NCBI GenBank assembly: GCA_022813625.1
Contig: JAKLMB010000002.1
Location: 682,001-746,000 of the forward strand
DNA from: Aaosphaeria pasadenensis
Taxonomy: Eukaryota; Ascomycota; Dothideomycetes; Pleosporales
Direction: 5' to 3'
DNA: 64,000 nucleotides
A program made the position numbers and the translations under genes. Shown one piece after another: positions 36,983-47,122 of the stretch. The number at the start of each line of letters is the position of its first letter. The first letter of the stretch is position 1. The notes beneath the pieces were generated by a model. The model searched no databases. It had not been told where the DNA came from and saw nothing but the letters and a program-made list of their open reading frames with translations.

Positions 36983-37000
36983 GTACTCCGTACGGAGTAC
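36983..37000. repeat. perfect 18-bp palindrome with TACGGAGTA
   Basis: GTACTCCGTACGGAGTAC equals its own reverse complement, with a further TCCG just after it. It shares its core with 36438-36457 and with single half-sites at 34414, 38182 and 55395. Confidence 0.85.
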
Positions 37001-39776
37001 TCCGCACACATTTTGCACTGCACATTACACCCCTTGCGTCTGTGCAACGTTCTCGCTGCTCTGGACGAGACCATGGATAGACGATAGAGGAGCTTTGAAA
37101 CAATCGACCAAGCAACGCAATTTCCAAAAGTTGCTGATTCAAATTCACAGCATGATACGGAGGGATGCTGGTTGATCAAGATCTCGAGCATATGGAATGT
37201 ATACCTGATGGTACGCATGACGAGAAACTACGACAATGCAAACATGCATTGGATACCTACGGGAATCATTCCCTCTGCAACCAGGGTAATGCGATTCGAA
37301 TTGTTAGTGAGGCACTACTGCTCTCGAAAGGGCCAACTCATGTTGGCTTAGCATCACCGATTCACGACCGCATGATGCAAAAGCAGAACGATCGAGTATA
37401 GACACGGCATTGGAGCGTGGATGTTGAACGACACTGTGCCGCCCCGCCTGAGAATGCTGCACTTCCCAATCTTGGGATTACGGATGGCAGCGGATTGTTG
37501 GAGTCGTAGGGCGACAACGGCGCTCATTCCATGGTCGCGTTCCTGGCGGCGCCGAACGAGGCGCCGAACAAGGACGAGGCGCGCGCCGGCCCGTCCGCGA
37601 GGCGCCAGAGGGGGCAGACGAGATGGCAGGTCGCTGAAATGCCCTACAGGACCTGGGTCTGGGAAAGCTGACAATTGTCGACTAAGACTAAGAACGTTTT
37701 GTTGAATCATCATCACAATACCAAGGATCCAGCTGTGAACGGAAATGTGTTATAGGCACGACGTGGGTTGACAGTTGCCGAGAAGAAAGAAAAGCTGTGA
37801 GGAGAGAACTGTCTCTCCCACGCTCACGGGCCGACATGCCTGGTCCCATTTGTTTGAGGCTGAAAGAAAGCAACAGGGGAAGGCCTGAGTAATGATGAAG
37901 AGAAAGGGAAACGGAAGAGACTAGCGAGGAGGAAGAAAAACTGAGGGGTCCCCGTGACTGCCGTGACTGCAGTTGAATGGGTGGTCCCTGGTGGTTGCTT
38001 GACTTGGCGCCTGCAATTGCATGCTTTCCTCGTTAACAGTATGGACGAGAGTACGAGACATGTTCACCCACGCAACATAGGTACGACCAACCGATACTCG
38101 CAGCTTCGCGGCCTCGAGCATGTGTGAGAGTCTTTCGTCCACGGCCGTAACAAGAGGGCGCCGAGAAGTGGTTAGCAGTTATACGGAGTGGGTATGGCAC
38201 ACACTGCAGGACAGTACCTAGGTAGATATGCACAGCACAGAATGATGGTCAAGGGAAGGGAAGGAATTGGCCTGAGGCTGGGGCGGGATGGTAAAGCGAT
38301 GAAAAGCGACGGCTGCTTCATCAAGAGAGTGCACTAGTCCGTATTAGGAAACGTCACTAGAAAAATGGTGAAGAAAAAAACTTGAGGGACAAGGCAAGGG
38401 GACCGGCTACCGAGGAGGAACGTTCAACTCAACAGGAGGCAGCGTTTAAGTCGGTCTAGACCTCCAGAGGTGTGAGACTTGTTGTGCATGTCTTTTCGAC
38501 TGATCCCTCTGATGCGTACGAGCATGTTGTAACACATCCATTCTGTTTCTGTGTGTACAGACTGTGTATTGGTGACGATGTGCGTCTTTCGTTGATGGAA
38601 AATCCGACGTGTACCTAAGCGCCTGTCGCTTGATGGACCAGCCAACCAGACGCCGTGAAACCCGTTAGGTAATGTCGACTAGTCCAGATGTAGTAATGTG
38701 CTTCGCATTTCTCTTTCCAACTCCCTCACCGCCATCTCATCGAGTCCCCTTCGGCATACAGGACAGGATAGCGTTTGGGTTCGCCCACCTTTTCTTCCCG
38801 CGTGAGAGGAGAGAAGCAAGAAATCATGAGACGGTTCGATGCAAATGTGACTTGCATTCAAGCGTGGAATGATAATGTTCCGTTCGATTAGTAGTGTCGA
38901 CAGTGTAGCATACCAAGGGTAGCCCTATGAGTACGAGTAGGGGAGAGAGTCATGGAACATGCGGAAATCGACGAGAGATTGATTGATGCGAGACGAGGGT
39001 CTCTGCCACGGTGCCACCTGCCACTTTACATCGTTCGCTCTTTCCTGTCTTTCCCTTCCCCTCCAGCTCCTTCGCTACGTCACAATTCCCTTCCTTCCTG
39101 CCTCTGCTTCCCCTCCATGACCCCCACCACGTGATGTAATGATCATCTTTTCACACATCTGGGTTTGACTCATCGACGCATTGGTGACCCCTCCACATAC
39201 AATATGTCATATATACAAGTCTATCAAACATCATACCATATCATCCCATTCAATTGATTGATAGTGAATGTTCTCAAGTAAACGCTCTAGTCCCTTACCC
39301 CTTAGCTAGTAACACAGTCGATATCATTCCAACTCGAACTAAGTAAATAGATAGTTAGCTGGTTCTACTCTGTACCAATCTTTTCCACTTCTACCCGCTG
39401 CTATTCTACCTCGAAACATCTTAGGAACACCGACTTGGTGCTACTACCTTCCGCTAACTACTCGAACTAATCCTACCTTACCCACGATACCCACGATGCC
39501 CCCAATTTCTCCCTTCCCAATTGCTTCCAGATGCCGCATCGTCTGATTTATTCCCACCTAATCCGTGCTAAGCGATCTTGCCGCCCACCTCGTTATTTCA
39601 TTGTCGTTATTTCGTTCGACAGGTTAGATGGTCTAGGACCAAGTAAGGTAGGCATCAAGTATCTACTAGGTAGCCAACACAGTATGGGTAGGCAGGGTCG
39701 CCGTCGGCCACTCGTTCAATGCATACATTGCACGCACATACTGCGTACATACATGGATGGGCATTATTAGCATCGC

Positions 39777-39788
39777 GCACACGCACAC

Positions 39789-39825
<37 letters not shown>
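39777..39825. repeat. CA-dinucleotide microsatellite
   Basis: A 49-bp, nearly pure CA run with two CG interruptions near its left end. Confidence 0.9.
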
Positions 39826-39826
<1 letters not shown>

Positions 39827-40391
39827 TTCTGATCTTCCCTCCCAAGGGTTTCTATTTCCTTCCATTTGCCAATTCCTTCCGACCAGCCAGCCAACCAGCC
39901 AACCAGCCAACCACAGATCTCATCCTTGACCAACTAAACCCACCTCTTGCGCTCGCACGCCCTCTCTTCCTTTCTACTCTGTTGTTGTTCTCCCTCTCCC
40001 GGAACAACACACACACACGTTCCCATTCACCCAGCTCTACGAGTCTTCTTATCGCTCGTGTACCTTCCCGTGCACATAAACTTGTTTGCCTTGCTTACTT
40101 TCCTCACAACAACAAATCAGAAGGATCCAAAAATCCTTCTTCCGATATAGGCCCGAGACTACCATACCTCCAAACCCCGACACGCCAGTTCCAACTACCT
40201 GCCTGTCTGCCTACCAACGGCGCAACACCACAACCACGACCACAACGACACAACTCCTCTCAAGGTCGCGACGCAACATAAACACCACCTCCCATTGCGC
40301 TCTCTTTCCTCTTCTTTCCTCCCTCTCTCCCCCCTAAGCCCTCCCACTCCGGATGACGCCGCCCTCGTGCTTCAGTGCTCACCCGTGCTCC

Positions 40392-40417
40392 TTTAGCTAT
40401 TGTCTTCAATAGCTAAA
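40392..40417 (+). repeat. perfect hairpin in the 5' leader of the SAP-like gene
   Basis: Eleven-base arms TTTAGCTATTG and CAATAGCTAAA are exactly complementary around a TCTT tetraloop. The hairpin ends 41 nt before the ATG at 40459, so it probably lies in the 5'UTR, where a stem this close to the start can affect translation or bind a protein. Confidence 0.8.
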
Positions 40418-40458
40418 ACTCGACAAACACCTTCCCCCTTCCTCTTCCCAGTTCTTGT

Positions 40459-41593
40459 ATGGACTATTACTTCTGTCCCGCAGATGAGCTTCGACAGGAA
40501 CTACAGCGTCGCGGCTATGCACCGCACGGAGGGCAGGACGAGTTGAGCGAAAACCTCAAAAAGGATGACGAGGCTCGAGGCACCGAAGCCACCACCATCC
40601 AGACCTTGGGCAGCGCACACATGGGACCAAAGTTGAAGCTGCGGATCGCTGCCAACCCAAACTCGGTGCACCCGAACCTCCTCGTCGGTGAAAGTGGGTG
40701 AACATTCCGTGATTCCCTTTGTGATCCAACCTTCGCATTTGCGGCTGGACGGATGTATGAATTGAATGAATGCGCCACTTACACTTTTTTTGCTTGTAGA
40801 AATCACCCATTGGACTCTCAATACCTTCTTCCCCACCCTCCAGCTCTTCTTCGAGTCCGGCCTGTCCTGCACCATCGAGGGCGGCTTCCGCCAGAGCGCA
40901 GCCGTGGGCATAGAGCGCAATCTCCGCTTCCGCCTTACCGATCTCACACACGAGGAGGATGGCTTCGTGGTCAATAGTACCCTCCCGCGCACTCGCACCG
41001 GCTCCTCTCGGTCTATCAAAATCCTCGAAGCCGTCGTCGCCGAGCGCACCAGCGTGGCCGTCATGCCCGTCATATCACACTTCAACGGCATCGGCCCGCC
41101 CAACAGGCCACAGAAGACGATAGGCCTCGAATCACACCTGGTCATTGGCCTGCGCCTGGAGGGTATGCAGAAAATGGGCTTCATCTGGGCCCGGATAGAC
41201 TCTCCCTCCTCTCCCTGGGGCAACGCGCTCGGCACATGGGCCGACGTCCGGGTCGTAGGCCTGCGAGACGATGTGCCTGCACCTTTCGTCGGCTTCCCCC
41301 AGCGGCAGATGAAGATGGGAGCCCAAACCCATGTGGTCATGAAGACCAGCATGATCACCGGCGATGACGGCCTCACAAACGGCAAGGCTGAAGACAAATT
41401 CACACATACCGAGCGTTTTGTCCACTCGCAACAGCGCATGAATTCCGAATCTCCCGCCCCAGGTCAGCGACAATGGGGAGGCGGCGGCAAGACCTGGGGA
41501 GGAGGAGGCAAGTTTACGAATCACGAACTCTTTATGAATGCCGAGCAACGCATGAATTCACCTTCGCCAATGCCCGCCATCCGGCATTGGTAG
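40459..41593 (+). CDS. SAP-like domain protein with C-terminal repeats
   Basis: Two exons, 40459-40693 and 40800-41593, give 342 aa. The GTGGGT donor and TGTAG acceptor restore a Lys codon. The N-terminal 35 residues follow the SAP pattern (ELRQELQRRGY...G...ELSENLKKD), a helix-turn-helix that usually binds DNA or RNA. The central part (about 85-260), with HWTLNTFFPTLQLFF and later beta-rich sequence, is conserved-looking but unknown to me. The C-terminus holds two 27-residue repeats joined by a GGGGKTWGGGG linker (separate entry). There is no signal peptide or membrane segment, so a nuclear or cytosolic nucleic-acid-binding role is a reasonable inference. A very pyrimidine-rich leader with a perfect hairpin precedes the gene. 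Confidence 0.82.
41396..41590 (+). repeat. two 81-nt in-frame repeats coding 27-residue units
   Basis: Units at 41396-41476 and 41510-41590 code equal-length peptides identical at 15 of 27 positions (shared FT..E.F, QRMNS.SP.P, R.W). The DNA has diverged more than the protein. They are separated by a glycine-rich 11-residue linker. Confidence 0.85.
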
Positions 41594-42331
41594 TATTCCT
41601 ACGACAGCATGTTTTGAAAAGATGAAAAAAGATACAGAATAGTTGGCATGTCTTGGAAGTCAACTCTCCCACCAAAAATATGAGCAAAGATACCCCATAG
41701 ATCGTTGTCTAGAAACAAACAAAAAACAATACACAACGAGACACACGCAGTATACGCATTTCGTACTTCCGGCAGTTTTGTCCGAGTCTTCCGAAGCGTG
41801 TCGGAACCGAAGCAGGGCTGGGTTTGGATCTTACCTTGTATTTCGCGCAATCCACCCGCCGGAAACGCTATCTCAACGGGGCATCGTACAAAATTCCCGT
41901 TCCAGCTAACGCGCGACGGCTCAGGCAGAACGTCAGCAGCGGTACCATTATTGCACATGCACATCTGGACATAGGAGCCGCGAGGGGACACATCGCGCAA
42001 TTGCAGTGTCAGTTTCGAAGAGTTGTCTTAAGTGGGGCGAGCGGCGCCATGAGAGACCTCGGCCTTATGAGCATGCTGTGGGCTTAGTGTCTATGCGAGA
42101 CCCATACAACACGCGGCTGGACCCCTCTGATGATAAAAAGGCAGCATTGCGCCTCCTCAAAGACATATTTCTTTAACACCTATCTCATATACGATCTTGG
42201 TCTTCTAGTTTCTCGCCAGAATACGCATCAGTACGCCTGCTCATCCCATGATATTTAGTCACTGGTCCTCGTGCTTACCAATCACGATCAGATCTCCCAT
42301 ATTTTAGAGCAAAGCCAGCGTTCTAGCAACA
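41594..42331. other. intergenic region
   Basis: 738 bp between two plus-strand genes. A TGATAAAAAGG element near 42130 could serve as a TATA-like box for the EthD gene. No gene is supported. Confidence 0.55.
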
Positions 42332-42655
42332 ATGTCCAGCAACGGAACTCAGGTGTTCGTCCTCTATCCTCGACAGGAAGGCGTCACATTCGACGAGAAG
42401 TATTACCTCGACACACATATGCCCCTCTGTGCTAAGCACTGGGGCCCGCATGGATTGAAGTCCTGGAGCGTTACCAAGCTATCCGACGATTCGCCATACA
42501 TCATTTCCACCACCATCGTCTTCGAGAGTGCTGAAGCGTTTGGCAAGGCCATCACCGATCCCGGAACCGCAGAGATCCAGGGCGATGTTCCTAAGTTCAC
42601 CAACGTGCAAGCTACGCTCATCCAGGGAGGGATCATCGCCAAGTCCACATTGTAA
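42332..42655 (+). CDS. EthD-domain protein
   Basis: A single exon encoding 107 aa. It is a small dimeric ferredoxin-like alpha/beta-barrel protein: VFVLYPRQEGVTFDEKYY, THMPL and KSWSV match the EthD pattern, in which a conserved HMPL follows the first helix. EthD proteins include ETBE-degradation partners, fungal EthD-like dehydratases in polyketide pathways, and many uncharacterised stress proteins. The length fits a stand-alone domain. No neighbouring polyketide synthase is seen, so a specific pathway cannot be assigned. Confidence 0.9.
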   Translation: MSSNGTQVFVLYPRQEGVTFDEKYYLDTHMPLCAKHWGPHGLKSWSVTKLSDDSPYIISTTIVFESAEAFGKAITDPGTAEIQGDVPKFTNVQATLIQGGIIAKSTL

Positions 42656-43331
42656 GAAGAAACATGTATTAGACTAGCGTGGCAATTGGCCGCATTGCCA
42701 GAGCGAGCTGTCAACGAGTTATTATGATTGACGACGGATTGGAATTGACCCGAGCAAGAGACTCAGTACAATGGCATATCCTACATACTGGGGTAAGGAT
42801 ACAAGTACCCATCATTGAACAGTAACGATGAATGGAAGGACGATTGGGGCAGGTGGGGTGTAGTTCGTTTAGGCATAGGATTGACATTGGACGCGCAATT
42901 GCAGCCAATCAGTAGCTAGCCGAAATATGAAGCTTGGGCCAAATCCTCCCTCCCCCCGCATCGCAACATCAACTCTCCTTCCGAAGTCACCGAGGCATCA
43001 ATGACTGACTCTCATTACTCCCCGTCTCATCTCCCTTAGCTATACGACGCTACTACGAGGACCTACTTGCATCTCTACTGATCCTTCCGCATTTGCGTCC
43101 TCTCGCTTGTATGCTGACCAGATAGCCTACCTGGTATCCTGGACTGACATCATGTAACCGACTCAACTATGTATGGGTGAGCAGCCCCGGCCAACTGCTA
43201 CACATACACATACTACGCACATACGCCTCATCGACACTGGCTTGCCATATTTGTAGTTCGTGTTCTTAGCTTCAGCATCTCGGCGAATTCACCAGTCCTA
43301 CTAGCCAATTGCATTTGCGTCCTCTTTCACC
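42656..43331. other. intergenic promoter region
   Basis: 676 bp upstream of the acyl-CoA ligase gene. No gene or repeat seen. Confidence 0.6.
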
Positions 43332-45200
43332 ATGCCATTCCTCGCCGAAGAACATATTGATATCCCAAACAAGGACCTCTTGTCGTGGATGTTCGACGAC
43401 CAGAAGTATGATCAAGATGAGCCAGTGAGTCCGCCTCCTTAGTCACATCCATACAACTGGAAGAAACTTCTTTGGAATCTGCCATACTAACCCACTGTTA
43501 AGATATATATCGATGCCGCCGACCCCTCACGGACGATATCGTCCCGCCAGGCAAGATCAATCATCCAGAAACTCGCAGCAGGATTCAAAGCAATTGGACT
43601 CCAAAAGGGCGACTGCGTGTGCATGTTATCATTCAACGATGTACGCCTCCACCAGCTCTCCCGTCTCCCTCTCAGACCTTCAGCAGCCTAATCTCACGCC
43701 ACGACTACTCAGATATACTACTCGATGGCCTTCCTCGGCATCATAGCCTCCTCCTGCGTCTTCGCCGGCGTGAACCCCTCGCACACGACCTTCGAGCTCG
43801 CCCACGCCTGGAAGATCTCCCAAACCCGCGCCCTCATCGTGGAACCCTCGCTCGCGCCCTCCGCCCTCAAAGCCGCCAAACTCGCCGGCATCCCGCGCTC
43901 CCGGATCTTCATCTTCGACCACCACACGCCCCTCACCGTCCCGTCCGACGGCCACGACCGCGACGGCGAAGGCCTAGGCAACGAAGAAAAATGGGGCGGC
44001 CTCCTCAGCTGGCGGTCCCTCCTCCACCACGGCTCAACCACCTGGCCACGCTGGGACTCCCTCCACCTCTCCAGCACGACCACCGCCGCCCGGCTCTTCT
44101 CCAGCGGAACCACGGGCCTCCCAAAGGCCGTCGAAATGACGCACCGCAACTTCATCGCCCAACACACCATGGTCATCGAATCCATCCACCGCAACTACCC
44201 GATCCGCCGCCTCCTCTGCACGCCCATGTTCCACGTGTCCAACGTTCCCCGCGCCCACACGACCCCCCTCCGCGCCGGCACCCCCACAGTCATAATGCCG
44301 CGCTTCGAGCTCTCCGCCTGGCTATCCAACATCCACCGCTTCGGGATCACGGAGGTCAACATGGTGCCCCCGATGGTCCTCCGCGTGCTCTCGCACCCCA
44401 CGCTCTCACCCGCCGAAATCCGACGCCTACTTTCTAGCGTGCGCTTCGCGTGGGTGGGTGCCGCGCCGCTCGCCCCCGAGCCCCAGGCGAGATTCAAGGC
44501 GCTGCTGGGGGCCGACACGCCGTTTAATCAGGTGTGGGGCATGAGCGAGACGTCGTGTATAGCTACCATGATACACTGGCCCGAGCACGACGGCACGGGA
44601 TCCGTGGGGCGGTTTCTGCCGGGTATGGACGCGAAGCTGGTCGATGACGACGGCGTTGACATTACGGGATACGACGTCAGGGGGGAGTTGTGTGTGCGGG
44701 GCCCGTTGGTGGTGAAGGGGTATTTTGGGGATGAGGTGGCGAAGAGGGCGGCGTGGGATGGGGAGGGGTACTTTCATACGGGGGATGTGGCGGTTAGGAA
44801 GAGGGGGAACGGGTTGTGGTATATTGTTGATAGGAAGAAGGAGTTGATTAAGGTGAGGGGGTTCCAGGTTGCGCCGGCGGAGTTGGAGGGGGTGATTTTG
44901 GGGGTTGACGGGGTGGTGGATGTTGCGGTTATTGGGGTTGCGGAGGGTGGAAATGGAGGGGGGTTCGAGGGCGCGGCGGAGAGCGGGAGTGAGGTCCCCA
45001 GAGCGTATGTTGTCAGGAGGGAGGGGGCGGAGGTGGATGAGGGGACGGTGAGGAGGTGGATGAAGGAGAGGCTGGCGGGGTATAAGCAGTTGGATGGGGG
45101 GGTCGTATTCGTGGATGCGATTCCGAAGAATGCGAGCGGGAAGATTTTGAAGAAGGAGTTGAGGGAGATGGCGAAGAGGGAGATGGGTGCGAAGTTGTGA
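43332..45200 (+). CDS. 4-coumarate-CoA-ligase-like acyl-CoA synthetase, peroxisomal
   Basis: Three exons (43332-43424, 43503-43640, 43713-45200) give 572 aa; all junctions fall between codons. AMP-binding enzyme motifs are in order: FSSGTTGLPK (about 206-215), the GMSETS adenine-binding region, YFHTGD, VDRKKELIKVRG and the catalytic lysine in NASGKILK. The last three residues are AKL, a standard type-1 peroxisomal signal. The enzyme should form an acyl-adenylate and then a CoA thioester from an aromatic or fatty acid inside peroxisomes. Codons end mainly in C before about 44500 and mainly in G afterwards, an abrupt change within one gene. Paralogues are common in fungi, so the substrate cannot be named. 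Confidence 0.93.
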
Positions 45201-46682
45201 ATACTGAATGATATCAAACGACGAAATTCCAGACATGATACGAGTACATATGAACGACACAGCACAAGTACAACTGGCATCCACTACTTGTCTAACTCCT
45301 CCCCCTCGATAAATATAATCTATCTATCCTACGAAACCCTCCCGTTACCCCATAACTAGTCAACGACTGCCTACACATTACAAACAGAACAACTGCGTAA
45401 ATGTAGTGTGTAGTGTATGTACGTGTGCACATACATATATGAACAGCACTGTAATTGGCTGGCTGGCTGCCGTACGACACATCCACCCATTGGACGACCA
45501 ACTTAACGTCCTTCGAACTTCACAATGACTGGGGATTTTTACCTCGTGCATCGCGCCGACGGTAACAGTTAACTAATCCATCTCTCCTTACACGGTTTAA
45601 CGGTTTGGAAGTCCGCGTGTGTCTTCTCATAAACCCCCAGCGTCGCTTTCTCTATCGCGTACAAAGTACGGCCATATCATCTACAATCCCCAGCCCTGCA
45701 CAGGAGGAATTCGCACATCCACACCCCCATGGCCACATTCACCGACGGCACGCCCGTCCCCTCAGACGGAACCTTCCACATCGACCCAAGCAACCCTATG
45801 GTCAGCGTCGGTTGAGAAGGTTGAGTGGAGAGGTTTGGGGGAGTGAGTGGTTGATTGTGGAGATGTGTGATTGAGGTCAATCGGGATGTTCTAGGCAAGC
45901 CGCACCACGCAGAGATGTTATGTCATTGTTGGCGTGAGCATGTGCAGCAAGATCAATTGGGACGAGTTAATGCCAATATTCAATGGCACAGATACATAGA
46001 AATTGATCTCTCGTGAGGTCGTTGTCTTAGTCCCATTAGGTGTTGTACTTAGGTGCAGTGTGCGTTGCGCTTGGGCTGTGTATCTTTTGGCCATACAAGT
46101 GCAATTGGGATAGACCTGCATTGTATCCACAGAACCAATCAAGCGATAAGAAATCAAAAGAATAAGACAGTTTATGAAATTGGTCATTGATGCTCGCACT
46201 GCCAACGATAATCACACGCTTGGATGAAAGACACGGCAGTGCATCCCTACGACTTAGTTGTACAAAGCACTTCCCAGCTAGAAAATCGTCGTTAAAATCC
46301 CATAATATCGTCAGGCCTTCCATCTCGTGTTCCAATACCACAACCGAGCTTTGAGACGTCTTTGTTAAACTCAGTATGGCCTACGAGGCATCTACTCAAT
46401 GGGGAAATCTCACGATGAGAGAATTACATCGGCTAAGGCACAGGGGCCAAGAGTAGCAATTTATCACAACACAACGCTACGAGAGACATGCTCTTTTGTA
46501 TCTTCACGACTGCGTCCTACATCTAAGCATTGGAGATATCTTGAAATATAAAAAGGGTCGATTCGAAGGTTTTTGAAGAATTCACCACCGCACATCTTCT
46601 TCAATCATCTTCTACAACACTTCCAGCTTCGCCATCAACAACCATCAAGTCCTCCCAAACCAAACCAACTATCCCAAATAAA
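45201..46682. other. intergenic interval
   Basis: 1.5 kb. It contains one 28-codon frame at 45729-45815 in a good ATG context but with no recognisable continuation. Otherwise nothing is seen except a TATA box near the right end. Confidence 0.55.
46547..46554 (+). promoter_or_regulatory. TATA box of the small secreted protein gene
   Basis: TATAAAAA, 136 bp before the ATG at 46683, followed by a C/A-rich leader. Confidence 0.55.
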
Positions 46683-47122
46683 ATGCATCTCTCCACCATC
46701 CTCACGACCCTCCTCTCCACCACCGCCCTCATGGCGACTGCCGCTCCCACCGAAGCCCCCCTCGACCTCCCCATCGTCGACGCCGCCCCCTTCGAGCCCA
46801 CCAGCCTCGTCAAACGCGGAGGCAACATCCAAGCCTTCCACGGCGACCGCTGCGGCGGCGGATCCGCCGGCGGAGGCTACACCAACGATGGACAGAGCCT
46901 TTGCTACAGGTTCTCTAATGTTAGGTCTATCAAGGTTAATGCTACGTACGTGCTCTTCCTACTATTCTACCTATTGATTGAGGTGATGCTGACTGTGGGG
47001 TGAATAGTGGGAACTGTAGAATCCGTACTTGGAGTGGAAGTGATTGCCGGGGTTCTTCTGCGGATGTTTCGTGGAGTGTCTGCCATAACATTCTTTTTGC
47101 ATCTGTCTCTGTGCAGTGTTAG
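46683..47122 (+). CDS. small secreted six-cysteine protein
   Basis: Two exons, 46683-46945 and 47008-47122, give 125 aa. The GTACGT donor and ATAG acceptor keep phase. Residues 1-20 are a signal peptide. A pro-region follows and ends in VKR at 43-45, a Kex2-type cleavage site, so the mature protein would start GGNIQAF. The mature part has six cysteines (57, 74, 91, 101, 113, 125), an even number suited to three disulfides, and the last residue is Cys. Spacing and length resemble fungal effector-like or antimicrobial-type small proteins, but no family is recognised. A TATA box upstream suggests regulated expression. Exon 1 uses C-ending codons and exon 2 G/T-ending ones. Confidence 0.83.

Larger units (their letters stand above)
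33877..40458. other. 6.6-kb interval without a supportable gene
   Basis: Divergent region between the conserved unknown gene and the SAP-like gene. Open frames are short or built from simple repeats. It carries microsatellites (GGT/GTT near 33924-33965, CTGT near 34320, a 49-bp CA run at 39777-39825, CCAA repeats at 39882-39914). It also holds palindromic TACGGAGTA-type motifs (separate entries). The last 600 bp are strongly pyrimidine-rich and look like a long 5' leader or promoter. I could not assemble any spliced gene here. Confidence 0.55.

Noticed and set aside
37354..37716. 120-codon minus-strand frame
   Set aside because: Arginine-rich and without motifs; it lies in the gene-free interval with no splice partners.
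39757..40281. 174-codon open frame on the plus strand
   Set aside because: It is made of the CA microsatellite and pyrimidine-rich leader sequence; composition and lack of motifs argue against a protein.
43619..44437. 272-codon frame overlapping the acyl-CoA ligase in another phase
   Set aside because: A shadow of C-ending codons; proline/arginine-rich and without domain signals.
45729..45815. 28-codon frame in a good ATG context
   Set aside because: Too short, and no downstream exon continues it.
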